A stretch of 64,000 nucleotides of DNA from Burkholderiaceae bacterium (GTDB lineage Bacteria; Pseudomonadota; Gammaproteobacteria; Burkholderiales; Burkholderiaceae_D), in the NCBI GenBank assembly GCA_004298905.1, contig SCTK01000015.1, positions 28,458 to 92,457 on the forward strand. The letters are read 5' to 3'. Position numbers and translations under genes: made by a program. The first letter of the stretch is position 1, and the number at the start of each line of letters is the position of its first letter. Shown here piece by piece: positions 35,815 to 46,156 of the stretch. Under the pieces are notes generated by a model that saw nothing but the letters and a program-made list of their open reading frames with translations, made no database searches and had not been told where the DNA came from.

Positions 35815-35921
35815 CACTCCCTCCCCTTCAAGGGGAGGGCTGGGGTGGGGATGGGTTTCTTCGGCACGGCTCTGTGCCAACCCCATCCCCCACCTAGCCT
35901 CCCCCTTGAAGGGGGAGGGAC
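35815..35921. repeat. Two-arm hairpin repeat (CCTCCCCTTCAAGGGGAGG type)
   Basis: Arms CCCTCCCCTTCAAGGGGAGG and CCTCCCCCTTGAAGGGGGAG are each self-complementary. With the flanking GGTGGGGATGGG / CCCATCCCC they form a nested palindrome between purU and the next gene. It could act as a transcription end or as a REP-like element. Confidence 0.7.
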
Positions 35922-35938
35922 AGATACAAAGGAAATTC

Positions 35939-36373
35939 ATGTCGAGACCCGCATCGAAAGTGATGTTCGCCACGGCGGATGAAACCGAACAAGCGTTCTA
36001 CGATTGCCTGGCGCGCGCCGATCTGCACGGCTTGATGTCGCTCTGGGCCGAAGAGGATGATGTCATCTGCATCCACCCCGGCGGACCGCGCCTGGAAGGC
36101 CTGGATGCGATTCGCGCATCGTGGCAAACCATCCTCGGCAATGGCGCGCTGGAAATCAGTGTCACGCGACAAACCGCCATCTCCGGCATGTTGATCAGCG
36201 TGCATACCCTGATCGAGGAAATCATGGTGCAAGGCGAGAATGGCCCCGAGCTGCTCTACGTCAACGCCACCAACGTTTATCACAAGACCTCGCGCGGCTG
36301 GCGGCTGGTGTTGCATCATGCCTCCCCTGCCACCGAAGCACCTTCGACGCCACCGGCCTCTGCATTGCATTAA
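35939..36373 (+). CDS. SnoaL/DUF4440-like small protein (NTF2 fold)
   Basis: 144 residues. AGGA precedes the ATG. Residues 11-130 show the NTF2-like pattern TEQAFYDCLARADLHGLMSLWAEEDDVICIHPGGPRLEGLDAIRASW, then NATNVYHKTSRGWRLVLHHAS. Members are ketosteroid-isomerase-like or of unknown role; no reaction can be assigned. It lies between two hairpin repeats. Confidence 0.75.
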   Translation: MSRPASKVMFATADETEQAFYDCLARADLHGLMSLWAEEDDVICIHPGGPRLEGLDAIRASWQTILGNGALEISVTRQTAISGMLISVHTLIEEIMVQGENGPELLYVNATNVYHKTSRGWRLVLHHASPATEAPSTPPASALH

Positions 36374-36387
36374 ACGGTTGGCGGATA

Positions 36388-36511
36388 CTCCCCTCGCCCG
36401 CAGGCGGGAGAGGGGCTGGGGGTGAGGGCGTTGGCATAATGCAATAATCATGAGCACGATGGGCACATGCCCTCATCCCCGACCCTTCTCCCGCCTGCGG
36501 GAGAAGGGAGG
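36388..36511. repeat. Two-arm hairpin repeat (CGCCCGCAGGCGGGAG type)
   Basis: Left arm CCCTCGCCCGCAGGCGGGAG with GGGCTGGGGGTGAGGG, right arm CCCTCATCCCCGACCC with TCTCCCGCCTGCGGGAGAAG. Each half folds alone and the two halves pair with each other. It ends just before the hydrolase start at 36529. Confidence 0.7.
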
Positions 36512-36528
36512 TAACCGTCGACCGATCC

Positions 36529-37482
36529 ATGACCTACACTGCCCCCCGCTGGCTGCCCGGCGGCCATCTGCAAAGCATTTACCCCGCACTGTATGCGCCG
36601 CGCCCGCACGTGGCGTTGCGGCGCGAGCGTTGGGAAACGCCGGATGGGGATTTCATCGATCTGGACTGGACCACGCATGACACCGCCGCCAGCGCGCCGC
36701 TGCTGGTGTTGTTTCATGGATTGGAGGGCAGCGCGCGCAGCCACTATGCGCAAAGTTTTATGGCGGCTTGCACTGCGCGCGGGTGGCGCGGCGTGGTGCC
36801 GCATTTTCGTGGCTGCAGCGGCGAACTCAATCGCCTGCCGCGCGCGTACCACTCCGGCGACAGTGCTGAAATCGGCTGGGTGCTGCAACGTCTGCATGCA
36901 CAGTATCCCGCCATGCCGCTGTACGTCGTCGGCGTCTCGCTGGGCGGTAATGCATTGGCGAAATGGCTGGGCGAGCAACAGCACCAGGCCGACTTTGTGC
37001 ATGCGGCTGCCTGCATCTCGGCACCGCTGGATTTGACCGCCACCGCGCAGGCCCTGTCACGCGGCATCAACCAACTCTATACGCGCAATTTTCTGTCTAC
37101 ATTGAAACCGAAATCACTCGAAAAAGCGCGTCGCCACCCCGGCATTTTCGATGTGAAAAAGATGCTGCAAAGCCGCAGCTTTCATGAATTCGACGAGGTT
37201 GTCACCGCGCCGCTGCACGGGTTTAAGAATGCGCTGCACTACTGGCAAACCTGTTCCGGAAAACAGTTTCTCGCTTCGATCACCGTGCCGACCCTGGTGC
37301 TCAACGCCTTGAACGATCCCTTCCTGCCCGCGCACACACTGCCGCATGCCCACGAAGTATCGAAAGCCGTCACGCTGGAACAACCCCGCCACGGTGGTCA
37401 CGTCGGTTTTCCGCAAGGCCGCTACCCTGGCGATCTGCACTGGCTACCGAAACGGGTGATGCGGTTTTTTGAAGGTGTGTAG
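36529..37482 (+). CDS. YheT-type alpha/beta hydrolase
   Basis: 317 residues. Begins YTAPRWLPGGHLQSIYPAL as in the YheT/ABHD1 family. HGLEGSARSHYAQ carries the oxyanion region, GVSLGGNALAKW the nucleophile, NALNDPFLP the Asp and HGGHVGF the His. The cytosolic hydrolase is of unknown substrate, possibly lipids. A hairpin repeat follows 13 bases after the stop. Confidence 0.9.
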   Translation: MTYTAPRWLPGGHLQSIYPALYAPRPHVALRRERWETPDGDFIDLDWTTHDTAASAPLLVLFHGLEGSARSHYAQSFMAACTARGWRGVVPHFRGCSGELNRLPRAYHSGDSAEIGWVLQRLHAQYPAMPLYVVGVSLGGNALAKWLGEQQHQADFVHAAACISAPLDLTATAQALSRGINQLYTRNFLSTLKPKSLEKARRHPGIFDVKKMLQSRSFHEFDEVVTAPLHGFKNALHYWQTCSGKQFLASITVPTLVLNALNDPFLPAHTLPHAHEVSKAVTLEQPRHGGHVGFPQGRYPGDLHWLPKRVMRFFEGV

Positions 37483-37495
37483 GGAAAATCAAAGA

Positions 37496-37569
37496 CTAAC
37501 CGCAGAGACGCAGAGAACGCAGGAAAAACTTTCCTTGGTTTTCTCCGCGCTCTCTGCGTCTCTGCGGTT
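37496..37569. repeat. CTAACCGCAGAG-type inverted repeat, short empty copy
   Basis: 74 bases. Left arm CTAACCGCAGAGACGCAGAG, right arm CTCTGCGTCTCTGCGGTTG, with about 20 bases of unrelated loop. Same family as the copies at 32600, 46157 and 54141. It lies between convergent genes and could serve as a transcription end. Confidence 0.85.
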
Positions 37570-37577
37570 GCATTTTT

Positions 37578-39068
37578 TTATCGCACCCGTTCCTTCGCTT
37601 CTTCCGCCACCAGTTGCTGCACTTCGTGCGTGCGTGCATCGATCATCGACAGTTGAAAGAAATCGGTATCGCCTGCCCGGCGGGCCTGCTGCAATTGTTC
37701 CAATGCGGCCGGGTAAGCGCCCATGCGAATCAAGTATTCAGCGGTGGCCCAGTGTTCCTGCGCATGCTGGCCGGTGGCCGCATAACTGTTGGCCAGCAGC
37801 GGGTAGAGTTCCATCTCCTGTCGGTACAGGGTGGCCTGTTCTCTCAGAAAGGCGATCGCCTTGACGTGTTGACCATTGGCTTGCAAACACTGCGCATACA
37901 CTTGCGCCAGCGCCCGCGCCTGTGGGAAACGTTGCGTCGCACTCTGTGCCAGTGTCAGGGCTGCGCTGTTCTGGCCCGTCGCCAGTTTCAATTCGATTTC
38001 AAAACGATCCAGGATTGGGTGCGCTGCCTTCAGCAGGCTGCGCGCGTGCTGTAATGCATCCGCAGCCGCAACCCAGTTGTGCTGCAAGCTGTAGGTGACG
38101 GCCAACGCAAACCAGCTCGCGCCTTCGTTGGGCGCCGTGCGCTGCTGCAATTGGTGTTCAAGAAATTTCTGCGTCTCGCGCAAACCGTTGACCGAACCAT
38201 CCTGACTGGCACGCAATTTGGCGCGCAGCAGGGTGAAGTCGAGGCTGTCGGCCCGCATAATCACCGGGGCATCCTGCACACGGCCCTGAATGTCGGCCAT
38301 GCGCTCGGTCGTCAAGGGATGGGTGCGCAGATAGGCCGGTGCATTATTTTCGTACAGCCGTCCGGCCTGCTGCAAGCGGCCGAAGAAAGTCACCATGTCG
38401 TGCGTATTGAAACCTGAGCCTTGCAGAATTTGCAGACCAACACGATCCGCTTCGCGCTCGGCATCACGGCTGAAGTTGAGCTGATTCTGAATCTGATAAC
38501 TGCCCCCGGCCATGGCAATGCCTTGCGCCGCATCGGGATTCGAACGCGCCGCCAGAATCGCCAGAATCAGCGCCGCCACCGACACCAGCGCATCCTGCCC
38601 CTGCTTGGCCAGCATGCGCGCAATATGCCGCTGCACCACGTGACCGATTTCATGCGCCATCACCGACGCCAGCTCAGACTCACTCTGCGCCGCCAGCAAC
38701 AGGCCAGTATGTACGCCGATGTTACCGCCCGGCAGGGCAAAGGCATTGAGCGTGTTGTCCTTGACAGCGAAGAAATAAAAATCGGATTCAGCGCGCGGCG
38801 CGTGACTCACCAGCGTATTGCCCAGCGCATTGAGATATTGCGACAACTCCACATCATCCACGATGTCATGCGCGCGCCGCAATTCGCGGATGATGCCTTC
38901 GCCCACCTTGCGTTCCATCTGCGGCGAAAAGGCGTCGCTTGACGCATCGCCCAGATTCGGCAATTGATTGACAAACTGCGCCTGCGCGCCCACCGGCGCA
39001 GCCGCCAGCGCGAACGAGATAACGATGGCAAGGGGTTTGCGAAAAAAAAATGGGGACGATGCAGGCAT
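37578..39068 (-). CDS. bepA: Periplasmic M48 metalloprotease/chaperone BepA
   Basis: 496 residues: signal peptide (about 1-30), M48 peptidase domain with HEIGH at 139-143, and a C-terminal TPR region from about 320. BepA assembles LptD and degrades misfolded outer-membrane proteins. Length and domain order match the family. The conserved AFALPGGNIGVHTGLLL block precedes the zinc motif. Confidence 0.93.
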   Translation of the reverse strand: MPASSPFFFRKPLAIVISFALAAAPVGAQAQFVNQLPNLGDASSDAFSPQMERKVGEGIIRELRRAHDIVDDVELSQYLNALGNTLVSHAPRAESDFYFFAVKDNTLNAFALPGGNIGVHTGLLLAAQSESELASVMAHEIGHVVQRHIARMLAKQGQDALVSVAALILAILAARSNPDAAQGIAMAGGSYQIQNQLNFSRDAEREADRVGLQILQGSGFNTHDMVTFFGRLQQAGRLYENNAPAYLRTHPLTTERMADIQGRVQDAPVIMRADSLDFTLLRAKLRASQDGSVNGLRETQKFLEHQLQQRTAPNEGASWFALAVTYSLQHNWVAAADALQHARSLLKAAHPILDRFEIELKLATGQNSAALTLAQSATQRFPQARALAQVYAQCLQANGQHVKAIAFLREQATLYRQEMELYPLLANSYAATGQHAQEHWATAEYLIRMGAYPAALEQLQQARRAGDTDFFQLSMIDARTHEVQQLVAEEAKERVR

Positions 39069-39392
39069 GTCGTTATGTTTCGTGATTGCTCATTTTCTCA
39101 GACTGGCCAACCCGCATGCGTTTCTGGTGTTTCAGTCGACCCGGCACCGTTCGTCCTGAGCCTGTCGAAGGACAGGATGCTATGACTTCGCTGCATAGAG
39201 GGATGTTCCTGCAACATTGACTCAGTTGCATTTGGGCAATGCTGAATCTTATCGCACACAACACGTTACATCCTGCCCTTCGACAAGCTCAGGGCGAACG
39301 GTGCCGGTTTTTCCAAAATACACAGATTATCCATCCCCGCCACTGAACGATGCGCGATAATATCGGCCGTCGTTCCCCACCCTTCGAACACC
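39069..39392. other. Intergenic region between bepA and moaC
   Basis: 324 bases with no supported gene. It holds the two arms of the dispersed repeat described at 39139 and the divergent promoters of bepA and moaC, which I could not place. Confidence 0.5.
39139..39308. repeat. Long imperfect inverted repeat (GGCACCGTTCGTCCTGAGC type)
   Basis: Left arm 39139-39179 (core CGTTCGTCCTGAGCCTGTCG) and right arm 39269-39308 (core CGACAAGCTCAGGGCGAACG) are about 90% complementary over 40 bases around an 89-base centre. It resembles a very common bacterial intergenic repeat. Confidence 0.8.
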
Positions 39393-39884
39393 ATGCCCAA
39401 AAAAGATTCCCCTGTTCTAACTCACTTCGACACCAGCGGCCAGGCTCACATGGTCGATGTCGGCAGCAAACCCGCGACGCATCGCATTGCCGTCGCCGAA
39501 GGCTTGATTCAAATGCAGCCCGCCACGCTGGCACTGATTGCGCAGGGCACCAGCAAAAAAGGCGACGTGCTCGGCATCGCCCGCATCGCCGCCATTCAGG
39601 CCGCTAAAAAAACTTCGGATTTGATTCCCCTCTGCCACCAGATTCCGCTCACACGCGTCACCGTTGAATTTGAGATTCTGGAAAAACAAAGTGCTGTCCG
39701 CTGCCAGATTACCGCCGAAACCCTCGCCCCCACCGGCGTGGAAATGGAAGCTCTCGCCGCCGTGCAAATCGCCCTGCTGACGATTTACGATATGTGCAAG
39801 GCGACCGATCGTGGGATGGAAATGCGCTGCATCAAGCTCCTGCAAAAATCAGGCGGAGCGTCGGGAGACTTCTCCACCACCTGA
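39393..39884 (+). CDS. moaC: Cyclic pyranopterin monophosphate synthase MoaC
   Basis: 163 residues, full length. [43 protein letters not shown] and the catalytic [24 protein letters not shown] block are all present. It converts the MoaA product to cyclic pyranopterin monophosphate in molybdenum cofactor synthesis. No other moa gene is adjacent. Confidence 0.96.
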   Translation: MPKKDSPVLTHFDTSGQAHMVDVGSKPATHRIAVAEGLIQMQPATLALIAQGTSKKGDVLGIARIAAIQAAKKTSDLIPLCHQIPLTRVTVEFEILEKQSAVRCQITAETLAPTGVEMEALAAVQIALLTIYDMCKATDRGMEMRCIKLLQKSGGASGDFSTT

Positions 39885-39891
39885 GAAACAT

Positions 39892-40653
39892 TTACTTCCA
39901 CGGCCGAAAATCCACCATCTCCAGCACGGTCCCGGTTTTCTTGTCCAGCACGACCGTAAGGTCATTGACCTTGGCCTTGAGCGGCACAAACCCGGCGTCG
40001 ATTTTTTGTGATTCATATTTCTTGATCAGTACGTCTATCCCCAGCGTCTTGTCCGGGTTCAGGTCATGCAATGCCGTCAACGGCTGCGCGCGCTGCGCGG
40101 CAACGCTTTGCAATTCCGTGTAGGGGACATAGTACTGCGGCATCCCCTGTACATCCGCACCCCCACTGATGGCACTGAACAAAATCGCGTTGCGTGCCTT
40201 GGCATCGTCCGGCAATCGTGCCGCTACCGTCTGCGGGCCAAACCACGACAAATTACGATTATCTGCGCCCGCCTTGTTCAGATCCTCCCTGGAAAGATCG
40301 TTGGCATACACTACATCGAAACGATCCGTGTTGAATACCAGATACACCGGACGCGCCACAAATACCGTGTGCAGTCCATAGAACAAGGCCGCCAACTGTA
40401 CCAGCGCCACAACCAGCAGATCGAATTTTAATTCCTTTTTCTTTGGATTGAAGATGATCAGCGTAATCAAAGGCCCTAGCGTGACATCGACTCCCAGCAC
40501 CATCAGGAAAATACTGGCCACACCACTGGCATATGCCAGCGACCCCGGATACCAGAGCAAAAACACCAAAGCCGCAGACAATAAGGCCACGCCCCCAGAA
40601 GCCAGTAAATGCGCACCTGACGCCTGGAAACGATTCAAGGTTTTGAGATTCAT
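39892..40653 (-). CDS. TfpX/TfpZ-family type IV pilin accessory protein
   Basis: 253 residues. Three to four N-terminal membrane helices (HLLASGGVALLSAALVFLL, VASIFLMVLGVDVTLGPLI, LLVVALVQLAALFYG) followed by a periplasmic domain with YVPYTELQSVAAQRAQPL. This matches the TfpX/TfpZ/FimB accessory proteins encoded next to type IVa pilins, which help pilin stability or assembly. GGAAAATC before the ATG sets this start. A terminator separates it from pilA. Confidence 0.85.
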   Translation of the reverse strand: MNLKTLNRFQASGAHLLASGGVALLSAALVFLLWYPGSLAYASGVASIFLMVLGVDVTLGPLITLIIFNPKKKELKFDLLVVALVQLAALFYGLHTVFVARPVYLVFNTDRFDVVYANDLSREDLNKAGADNRNLSWFGPQTVAARLPDDAKARNAILFSAISGGADVQGMPQYYVPYTELQSVAAQRAQPLTALHDLNPDKTLGIDVLIKKYESQKIDAGFVPLKAKVNDLTVVLDKKTGTVLEMVDFRPWK

Positions 40654-40677
40654 GATTTTCCGACCGACGCGATAAAA

Positions 40678-40699
40678 AACGCCCGCTTGCGCGGGCGTT
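40678..40699 (-). terminator. Intrinsic terminator between pilA and the accessory gene
   Basis: AACGCCCGC, TTGC loop, GCGGGCGTT, followed on the minus strand by TTTTTTATC. It would end most pilA transcripts, leaving limited read-through into the accessory gene 25 bases further on. Confidence 0.85.
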
Positions 40700-40789
40700 T
40701 GGGTGGGCAATCAAAATTGAATCGAGTCCGAACCTATTGATTTGCTCAATTAAAGCGTGTCTGACTCCATTGATTGCATTGATTGAGAC

Positions 40790-41266
40790 TTATAGCAGCG
40801 CAGCAGCAGTAGCTTGACGGCAATTGGCTGGAAGATACTTATTGGGTCCAGCCGCGCTCCAGCAAGCCCACACAATTTGGTTAGTGGGTGGGGTGCCCAC
40901 CGTAAGCGCGGTTCCTACCGCACCGTCGAATGGCGTCATGTTAACCGTGACACTGCCAGCCTTCGCCGAAGTGACGACGGTAATTACGCCGGCTGCGCTA
41001 ATCGTTGGAACGGTCGCAATGTTCTGTGTCGCTACACCAGCGTTATAACCAGTTGCAAAGGCAAGTCCGTTAGCAGCATTCTCGGCAACCGTAATTTTTG
41101 CAGCATCAAGAGCAACAACTGCTTCTGAGACACGCGAACGTACCGTATAGTCTTGATAAGCTGGCAATGCCACGGCTGCCAAAATACCAATAATGGCGAC
41201 CACGATCATCAATTCGATCAGGGTAAAGCCGCGTTGCATCTTGCTTACGACATTCATCTGTTTCAT
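40790..41266 (-). CDS. pilA: Type IVa major pilin
   Basis: 158-residue prepilin. The prepilin peptidase site is [16 protein letters not shown], cleaved after Gly13, giving Phe1 and Glu5 of the mature protein and the usual N-terminal assembly helix ending [17 protein letters not shown]-terminal Cys pair ([20 protein letters not shown]) forms the D-region disulfide loop. AAGGAG precedes the start. The upstream sigma54-type promoter agrees with PilSR-type control. Confidence 0.95.
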   Translation of the reverse strand: MKQMNVVSKMQRGFTLIELMIVVAIIGILAAVALPAYQDYTVRSRVSEAVVALDAAKITVAENAANGLAFATGYNAGVATQNIATVPTISAAGVITVVTSAKAGSVTVNMTPFDGAVGTALTVGTPPTNQIVWACWSAAGPNKYLPANCRQATAAALL

Positions 41267-41316
41267 GACACTTCTCCTTGAGAAAAAATCACGGCTTCAA
41301 CCGTTAGCCATTACTA

Positions 41317-41332
41317 TACAAGTGCTGTGCCA
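41317..41332 (-). promoter_or_regulatory. Sigma54-type promoter of pilA
   Basis: On the minus strand TGGCAC, five bases, TTGTA; the GG and the GT are ten bases apart (consensus GG-N10-GC). It lies about 50 bases before the start codon. Pilin genes in many proteobacteria are RpoN and PilR dependent. Confidence 0.75.
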
Positions 41333-41490
41333 GCCTCGCTCAAAAAACTAATGCCCTGTTTTTAAAACGTTTTTCGCCGGCCCGTTTTCCACATCGCCGC
41401 TGGAAAATAAGGTTTCTGACAATAATCGTCAGGTCAACCGACCATTTTTTGCACAGCAACAGCGGGGATTTCGGCGGCTTGCACCGCAAC

Positions 41491-43749
41491 TTAAGGGGAA
41501 TCCGCCCGTAGTGCGGAGAGCAGAATAGCGCGTGTCAGTACTTCCGGCAACAGCACCGGCGGCCGGCCGGGGCGTTGCAGCCAATAGACCGGGATGCCGT
41601 TGCGGCCGAGCTTTTGCAGGGCGGCGGCGATTTCCGGGTTGGGCCGGGTCCAGTCGGCACGCAACAGGACAATGCCGCTTTGCACCAGCGCCTGTTGTAC
41701 TTGCTCGGTTTCGAGCACGGCTTTTTTGTTGAGCTGACAAGTGACGCACCAGGCGGCGGTGAAATCGACGAAGACGGTTTTGTTTTGCGCCAGGGCGGTT
41801 TGCATGGCGGCTTCCGACCAGGGTTTCCAGTGGCCCGTTTCATCGGACGGATTGGAAGCGCTGCGCTGACCGGCGTAGGCGAGTAAGGCCAGCGCCACTG
41901 CGACCAGCGCCCACCATGCCCTGCTAGGGCGCGTTGTACGCTGAATGGTTCCCCACAACCAGCACGCCAAACCCAGCGCACACAAAACCAGCAGCGCAGA
42001 AAATTGCCGGTCGGCACTGGTTTGCAGACCATAGACCCAGAGCAGCCAGGCCACGGTGGCGAGCATGGGAAAAGCGAGCAGGTGTTTGAAGTGGTTCATC
42101 CACGCGCCGGAACGTGGCAGCCGCTGGAGCAAAGCGGGCCAGTAACACAACAGCACATAGGGAAAGGCCAGACCCAACCCCAGCGCAGCAAAAATCAGTA
42201 AGGCCAGCACGGCAGGCTGAGTGAGTGCAAAACCAAGTGCTGCGCCCATGAACGGCGCGCTGCAGGGAGAAGCCACCACGACCGCGAGCAGGCCGGTGGC
42301 GAAGGCGGAGAGGTGCGGATGCAGTTGCTGCGCGTCGTGTTCAGCTTGGGCCGCGCGTGTCTGACCCCAGCGGATTTCAAACACGCCGAACAAGTTGAGC
42401 GCGATCAGTGTGAACAGAATCGCCAGCGCGAAAACAAACCACGGGTTCTGCAATTGAAAACCCCAGCCCAATGTGCTGCCCGCCGCGCGCACCGCGAGCA
42501 GTGCGCCTGCCAACGCCAGAAATCCGAGGAGGACGCCTGCTGCGTAGATCAATCCGTGCTTGTGCAAAACACCGGGATGACGGGCTTCATGCTGCACCAT
42601 GGCCACCACCTTGATCGACAGCACGGGGAAGACACAGGGCATGAGGTTGAGGATCAGACCACCGAGGAAGGCGCCGAGGAGCGCGGTGAGCCAGGAGGAT
42701 GGCTTCACTTCTGCGGGGGAGTCTGTGCGCGGAGGGAGGGTGCTGTTTGCTTGCGTGGCGCTCTCGACCTTGGGGGAAGGGGCTAGTGTGAGAGAAGCCG
42801 TATTTGCAACCGCGCGTGCGCCACGAATCGGCGCAACCACCGTCGCTGCCCACGCGCCGCCATCGGCGACCAGCAAACCATCCAGTGTGTCCCAGCGCGT
42901 TTTGTTGTCGGCGGCCGGAATGGTGAGGGTGCCGGCGCCATTCTTGACCACCCAGGATTGCGGTTTTGCATTGGCGATCAAATCGGGTTGATGGGGAAAA
43001 TATTCCAGCGCAGCAGGTAGCGCTTGACCCTGTTGCGGCTGCAATTGCACGGCCACGCTCGCTGTGTGCCACTGCGCATCGACACGCCAGCCCGACAAGG
43101 CGCGCGGCAAGCCTTCCTGCGCGCGCTGCAAACGGTTCTGCCATAGACTGGGTTGCGCCGTGGCACCGACATTCAGTGTCAACGTGTAACTACCGCTGCC
43201 GGGAATGCACACATCGGCGCAAATCAACCAGCGCGCCTGCGCAGTTAACGTGACCGCGTCTGCAGTGGCGTTTTTTGGCGGCGTGATTTGCGTCAGCAGA
43301 ATCGTGTCTTGCGGCACGACAAAGTTCATCAGCTCGGCGCCGTAGGCCTTGCGTTGCGGCAACGGCCACTGAATGGGTGATGCGGTCCAGCCCGGCGGCA
43401 AGCTCCACGTAATTTGTGTCGGCAAGCCGGAATCGCCCGATACACGCCAATAGGTATGCCATTTTTCTTCATGCTGAAAACGCAGGCCCACCCAGAACGG
43501 TTGTCCCGCCGCCACCTGCGATTGGCTGGACAGCAATTGCGAGTGGAGATGATCGGTTTCAAGTTTGGCGGATTCTTGCGCGTATGCTGTTAGTGCGCAA
43601 GACTGCAACAACAGCGCGATGAGGAAATTGAATGGCAAATTAAATGGGGTCAGACTCCATTTAATTTTTCTCTGAAATATTTTCCTTGCAACGAATCTCG
43701 CAAAAATTAAATGGAGTCTGACCCCATTTAATTTGCCATTCAATTTCAT
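41491..43749 (-). CDS. dsbD: Thiol:disulfide interchange protein DsbD
   Basis: 752 residues as read. A periplasmic N-terminal domain is followed by an eight-helix membrane domain with [13 protein letters not shown] and [15 protein letters not shown], whose Cys pair shuttles electrons, and a C-terminal thioredoxin domain with WCVTC (667-671). It brings reducing power from cytosolic thioredoxin to the periplasm. The start ATG overlaps the trpC stop (ATGA). About 36 residues between MKL and the signal-peptide core [10 protein letters not shown] are encoded by a palindromic repeat, so the signal peptide is unusually long; the ancestral start was probably MKLPFNFL-like (inference). Confidence 0.9.
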   Translation of the reverse strand: MKLNGKLNGVRLHLIFARFVARKIFQRKIKWSLTPFNLPFNFLIALLLQSCALTAYAQESAKLETDHLHSQLLSSQSQVAAGQPFWVGLRFQHEEKWHTYWRVSGDSGLPTQITWSLPPGWTASPIQWPLPQRKAYGAELMNFVVPQDTILLTQITPPKNATADAVTLTAQARWLICADVCIPGSGSYTLTLNVGATAQPSLWQNRLQRAQEGLPRALSGWRVDAQWHTASVAVQLQPQQGQALPAALEYFPHQPDLIANAKPQSWVVKNGAGTLTIPAADNKTRWDTLDGLLVADGGAWAATVVAPIRGARAVANTASLTLAPSPKVESATQANSTLPPRTDSPAEVKPSSWLTALLGAFLGGLILNLMPCVFPVLSIKVVAMVQHEARHPGVLHKHGLIYAAGVLLGFLALAGALLAVRAAGSTLGWGFQLQNPWFVFALAILFTLIALNLFGVFEIRWGQTRAAQAEHDAQQLHPHLSAFATGLLAVVVASPCSAPFMGAALGFALTQPAVLALLIFAALGLGLAFPYVLLCYWPALLQRLPRSGAWMNHFKHLLAFPMLATVAWLLWVYGLQTSADRQFSALLVLCALGLACWLWGTIQRTTRPSRAWWALVAVALALLAYAGQRSASNPSDETGHWKPWSEAAMQTALAQNKTVFVDFTAAWCVTCQLNKKAVLETEQVQQALVQSGIVLLRADWTRPNPEIAAALQKLGRNGIPVYWLQRPGRPPVLLPEVLTRAILLSALRADSP
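43624..43747. repeat. Perfect 46-bp inverted repeat inserted at the dsbD start
   Basis: Arms 43624-43669 and 43702-43747 are exactly complementary over 46 bases, with a 32-base loop. The core TTAAATGGGGTCAGACTCC is a common bacterial repeat motif; a related copy lies at 49525. It keeps the reading frame and its outer arm overlaps the trpC/dsbD junction. Confidence 0.92.
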
Positions 43750-44534
43750 GCGAATAGCCCTGCCAGCGCAACACCCGGATCAGCGGCACGCATGAAGGCT
43801 TCGCCGACGAGGAAGGTGTGGACGTTGCGGTCGCGCATGCGTTTGACGTCTTCGCGTTGCAGGATGCCGCTCTCGGTGACGACCCGTTTCTCGGCCGGAA
43901 TGTGTGGCAGCAAATTCAAAGTGGTGTCGAGCGTAACTTCAAACGTGCGCAGATTGCGGTTGTTAATACCCAGCAGCGGTGTCTGCAATTTGAGTGCGCG
44001 ATCAAGCTCTGGGCCATCGTGAATTTCGACCAGCACATCCATTTTCAGTTCGTGCGCACAAGCTTCCAATTCCATCATCAATCCCTGATCCAGCGCGGCG
44101 ACGATGAGCAGGATGCAATCCGCACCCCAGGCGCGCGCTTCATAAACTTGGTACGGATCAATCATGAAATCCTTACGCAAGACCGGCAAAGTGCAGGCGG
44201 CGCGTGCCTGTTGCAGATATTCCGGCGCGCCCTGAAAAAATTGCACATCGGTCAGCACCGACAGGCAGGCCGCGCCGTGTTCGGCATAGCTCTTGGCGAT
44301 TTCCGCTGGTACAAAATTTTCGCGCAGCACGCCTTTGCTGGGGCTGGCTTTCTTGACCTCGGCGATCACCGCAGCCTGACCGGCTGCAACCTTGTTCTGC
44401 AATGCGCCGCTAAACGAACGCAACCCACCCAGCGTTTCGGCGTCGCGGCGCAGGCTGGCGAAATCGCGCGCGCGTTTGGCTTGCGCAACTTCACCTTGTT
44501 TGACTTCAATGATTTTTTTGAGAATGTCGGACAT
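43746..44534 (-). CDS. trpC: Indole-3-glycerol phosphate synthase
   Basis: 262 residues, single-domain TIM barrel. [48 protein letters not shown] and VTESGI hold the catalytic Lys, Glu and Asn set. It closes the indole ring in tryptophan synthesis. It follows trpD by five bases and overlaps dsbD by four. Confidence 0.97.
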   Translation of the reverse strand: MSDILKKIIEVKQGEVAQAKRARDFASLRRDAETLGGLRSFSGALQNKVAAGQAAVIAEVKKASPSKGVLRENFVPAEIAKSYAEHGAACLSVLTDVQFFQGAPEYLQQARAACTLPVLRKDFMIDPYQVYEARAWGADCILLIVAALDQGLMMELEACAHELKMDVLVEIHDGPELDRALKLQTPLLGINNRNLRTFEVTLDTTLNLLPHIPAEKRVVTESGILQREDVKRMRDRNVHTFLVGEAFMRAADPGVALAGLFA

Positions 44535-44539
44535 GAGAA

Positions 44540-45577
44540 TTATTGTTGTGGTGGCGGCTCACAACTTTGGGTGAAGCGTACCAAGCTGTCGAGGGTGATT
44601 TTGGCAGCGCCGGAATCGATCGAATGGCGCGCGCGTTCGATACCATCGGCAATCGAATCGGCGACACCCGCAACATACAGCGCCGCACCAGCATTGAGCA
44701 GCACGGTATCGCGCGCTGCGCCCATCTCACCATGCAGCACCGTGAGCACGACTTCCTTTGACTCGTCCGCATCAGCCACTTTCAGGCTGGTCAGATCATG
44801 CAATGGAAAACCGAATTGTTCGGGATGAATTTCATATTCGTGCACTTCACCACTGCGCAACTCACCCACCAGCGTGGGGCCAGCGGGCGAGATTTCATCC
44901 ATGCCGTTTTTGCCGTGCACCACCAGCACATGCTCGCTGCCGAGTTTTTGCAGCACGCGTACCATCAGGCCGACCAGTTCCGGCGCATACACACCCAACA
45001 ACTGCCGAGTCGCGCCAGCGGGATTGGTCAACGGGCCGAGGATGTTGAACATGGTGCGCACGCCCAGTTCGCGCCGCACCGGCGCAGCGTACTTCATCGC
45101 GCTGTGATGATTGGGGGCAAACATGAAGCCGATGCCGACCTGCTGCAAGCTCTCAGCGACTTGCGCCGGCGACAGCATGATGTTGACGCCCAGTGCTTCC
45201 AGCACATCGGCGGCGCCGGATTTACTCGACACCGAGCGGCCGCCATGCTTGGCCACACGCGCACCAGCACCCGCGGCGACAAACATGCAGGTGGTTGAGA
45301 TGTTGAAGGTATGCGAAGCATCACCGCCCGTGCCAACGATGTCGACCAGATGCGTGCGGTCGACGACATTGACCTTGGCCGCCAACTCGCGCATCACCTG
45401 CGCCGCGGCCGCCACTTCGCCCACCGTTTCCTTTTTCAGCCGCAACGCGATCAACAGCCCTGCAATCAACGGTGGCGCCACTTCCCCGCCCATGATTCTG
45501 CGCATCAGCGCCAGCATGTCGTCATGCACCAGTTCCTTGCCATCAATCAACTGCGCCAGTGCTTGTTGTGGATTCAT
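44540..45577 (-). CDS. trpD: Anthranilate phosphoribosyltransferase
   Basis: 345 residues. [14 protein letters not shown] binds PRPP, and [48 protein letters not shown] and the NGMDEISP block are typical. It joins anthranilate to PRPP. It abuts trpG (stop and start separated by one base). Confidence 0.97.
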   Translation of the reverse strand: MNPQQALAQLIDGKELVHDDMLALMRRIMGGEVAPPLIAGLLIALRLKKETVGEVAAAAQVMRELAAKVNVVDRTHLVDIVGTGGDASHTFNISTTCMFVAAGAGARVAKHGGRSVSSKSGAADVLEALGVNIMLSPAQVAESLQQVGIGFMFAPNHHSAMKYAAPVRRELGVRTMFNILGPLTNPAGATRQLLGVYAPELVGLMVRVLQKLGSEHVLVVHGKNGMDEISPAGPTLVGELRSGEVHEYEIHPEQFGFPLHDLTSLKVADADESKEVVLTVLHGEMGAARDTVLLNAGAALYVAGVADSIADGIERARHSIDSGAAKITLDSLVRFTQSCEPPPQQ

Positions 45578-46144
45578 TTATTTTGCCTCCAGGAAATTCT
45601 TCAACAACGCGTATCCGTGCTCAGTCAGAATCGACTCAGGATGAAACTGCACCCCTTGAATATCGTATTGCGTGTGCCGCACACCCATGATCTCGCCATC
45701 GTCGGTCCACGCAGTGACTTCCAGGCAGGCGGGCAAGGAGGCACGCTCGATCGCCAATGAATGGTAACGAATCACGGTGAAGGGATTGGGAATACCGGCG
45801 AACACACCTTGACCCGTATGATGAATCGGCGAAGTCTTGCCGTGCATCACCTGCTGCGCGCGCACCACCTTGCCGCCGAATGCCGCACCAATACTTTGAT
45901 GCCCAAGGCATACGCCGAGAATCGGCAGCTTGCCTGCAAAATGTTTCAGCAAGGGCACCGAAATACCTGCCTCGTTCGGCGTGCACGGGCCGGGCGAAAC
46001 GACAATGCGCGTTGGCTTGAGTTGCTCAATCTCTTCAAGCGTGATTTCGTCGTTGCGATACACACGCACATCCTCACCCAGCTCACCGAAATACTGCACC
46101 AGGTTGTAGGTGAAGGAATCGTAGTTGTCGATCATCAATAGCAT
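45578..46144 (-). CDS. trpG: Anthranilate synthase component II (glutamine amidotransferase)
   Basis: 188 residues, class I amidotransferase. [20 protein letters not shown] at the start, nucleophile Cys in [10 protein letters not shown], and HPES near the end. It supplies ammonia from glutamine to TrpE, and may also serve PabB. Its AAAGG ribosome binding site lies directly after the left end of the GxxExxY element, so the insertion left translation intact. Confidence 0.97.
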   Translation of the reverse strand: MLLMIDNYDSFTYNLVQYFGELGEDVRVYRNDEITLEEIEQLKPTRIVVSPGPCTPNEAGISVPLLKHFAGKLPILGVCLGHQSIGAAFGGKVVRAQQVMHGKTSPIHHTGQGVFAGIPNPFTVIRYHSLAIERASLPACLEVTAWTDDGEIMGVRHTQYDIQGVQFHPESILTEHGYALLKNFLEAK

Positions 46145-46156
46145 CTTAAAACCTTT

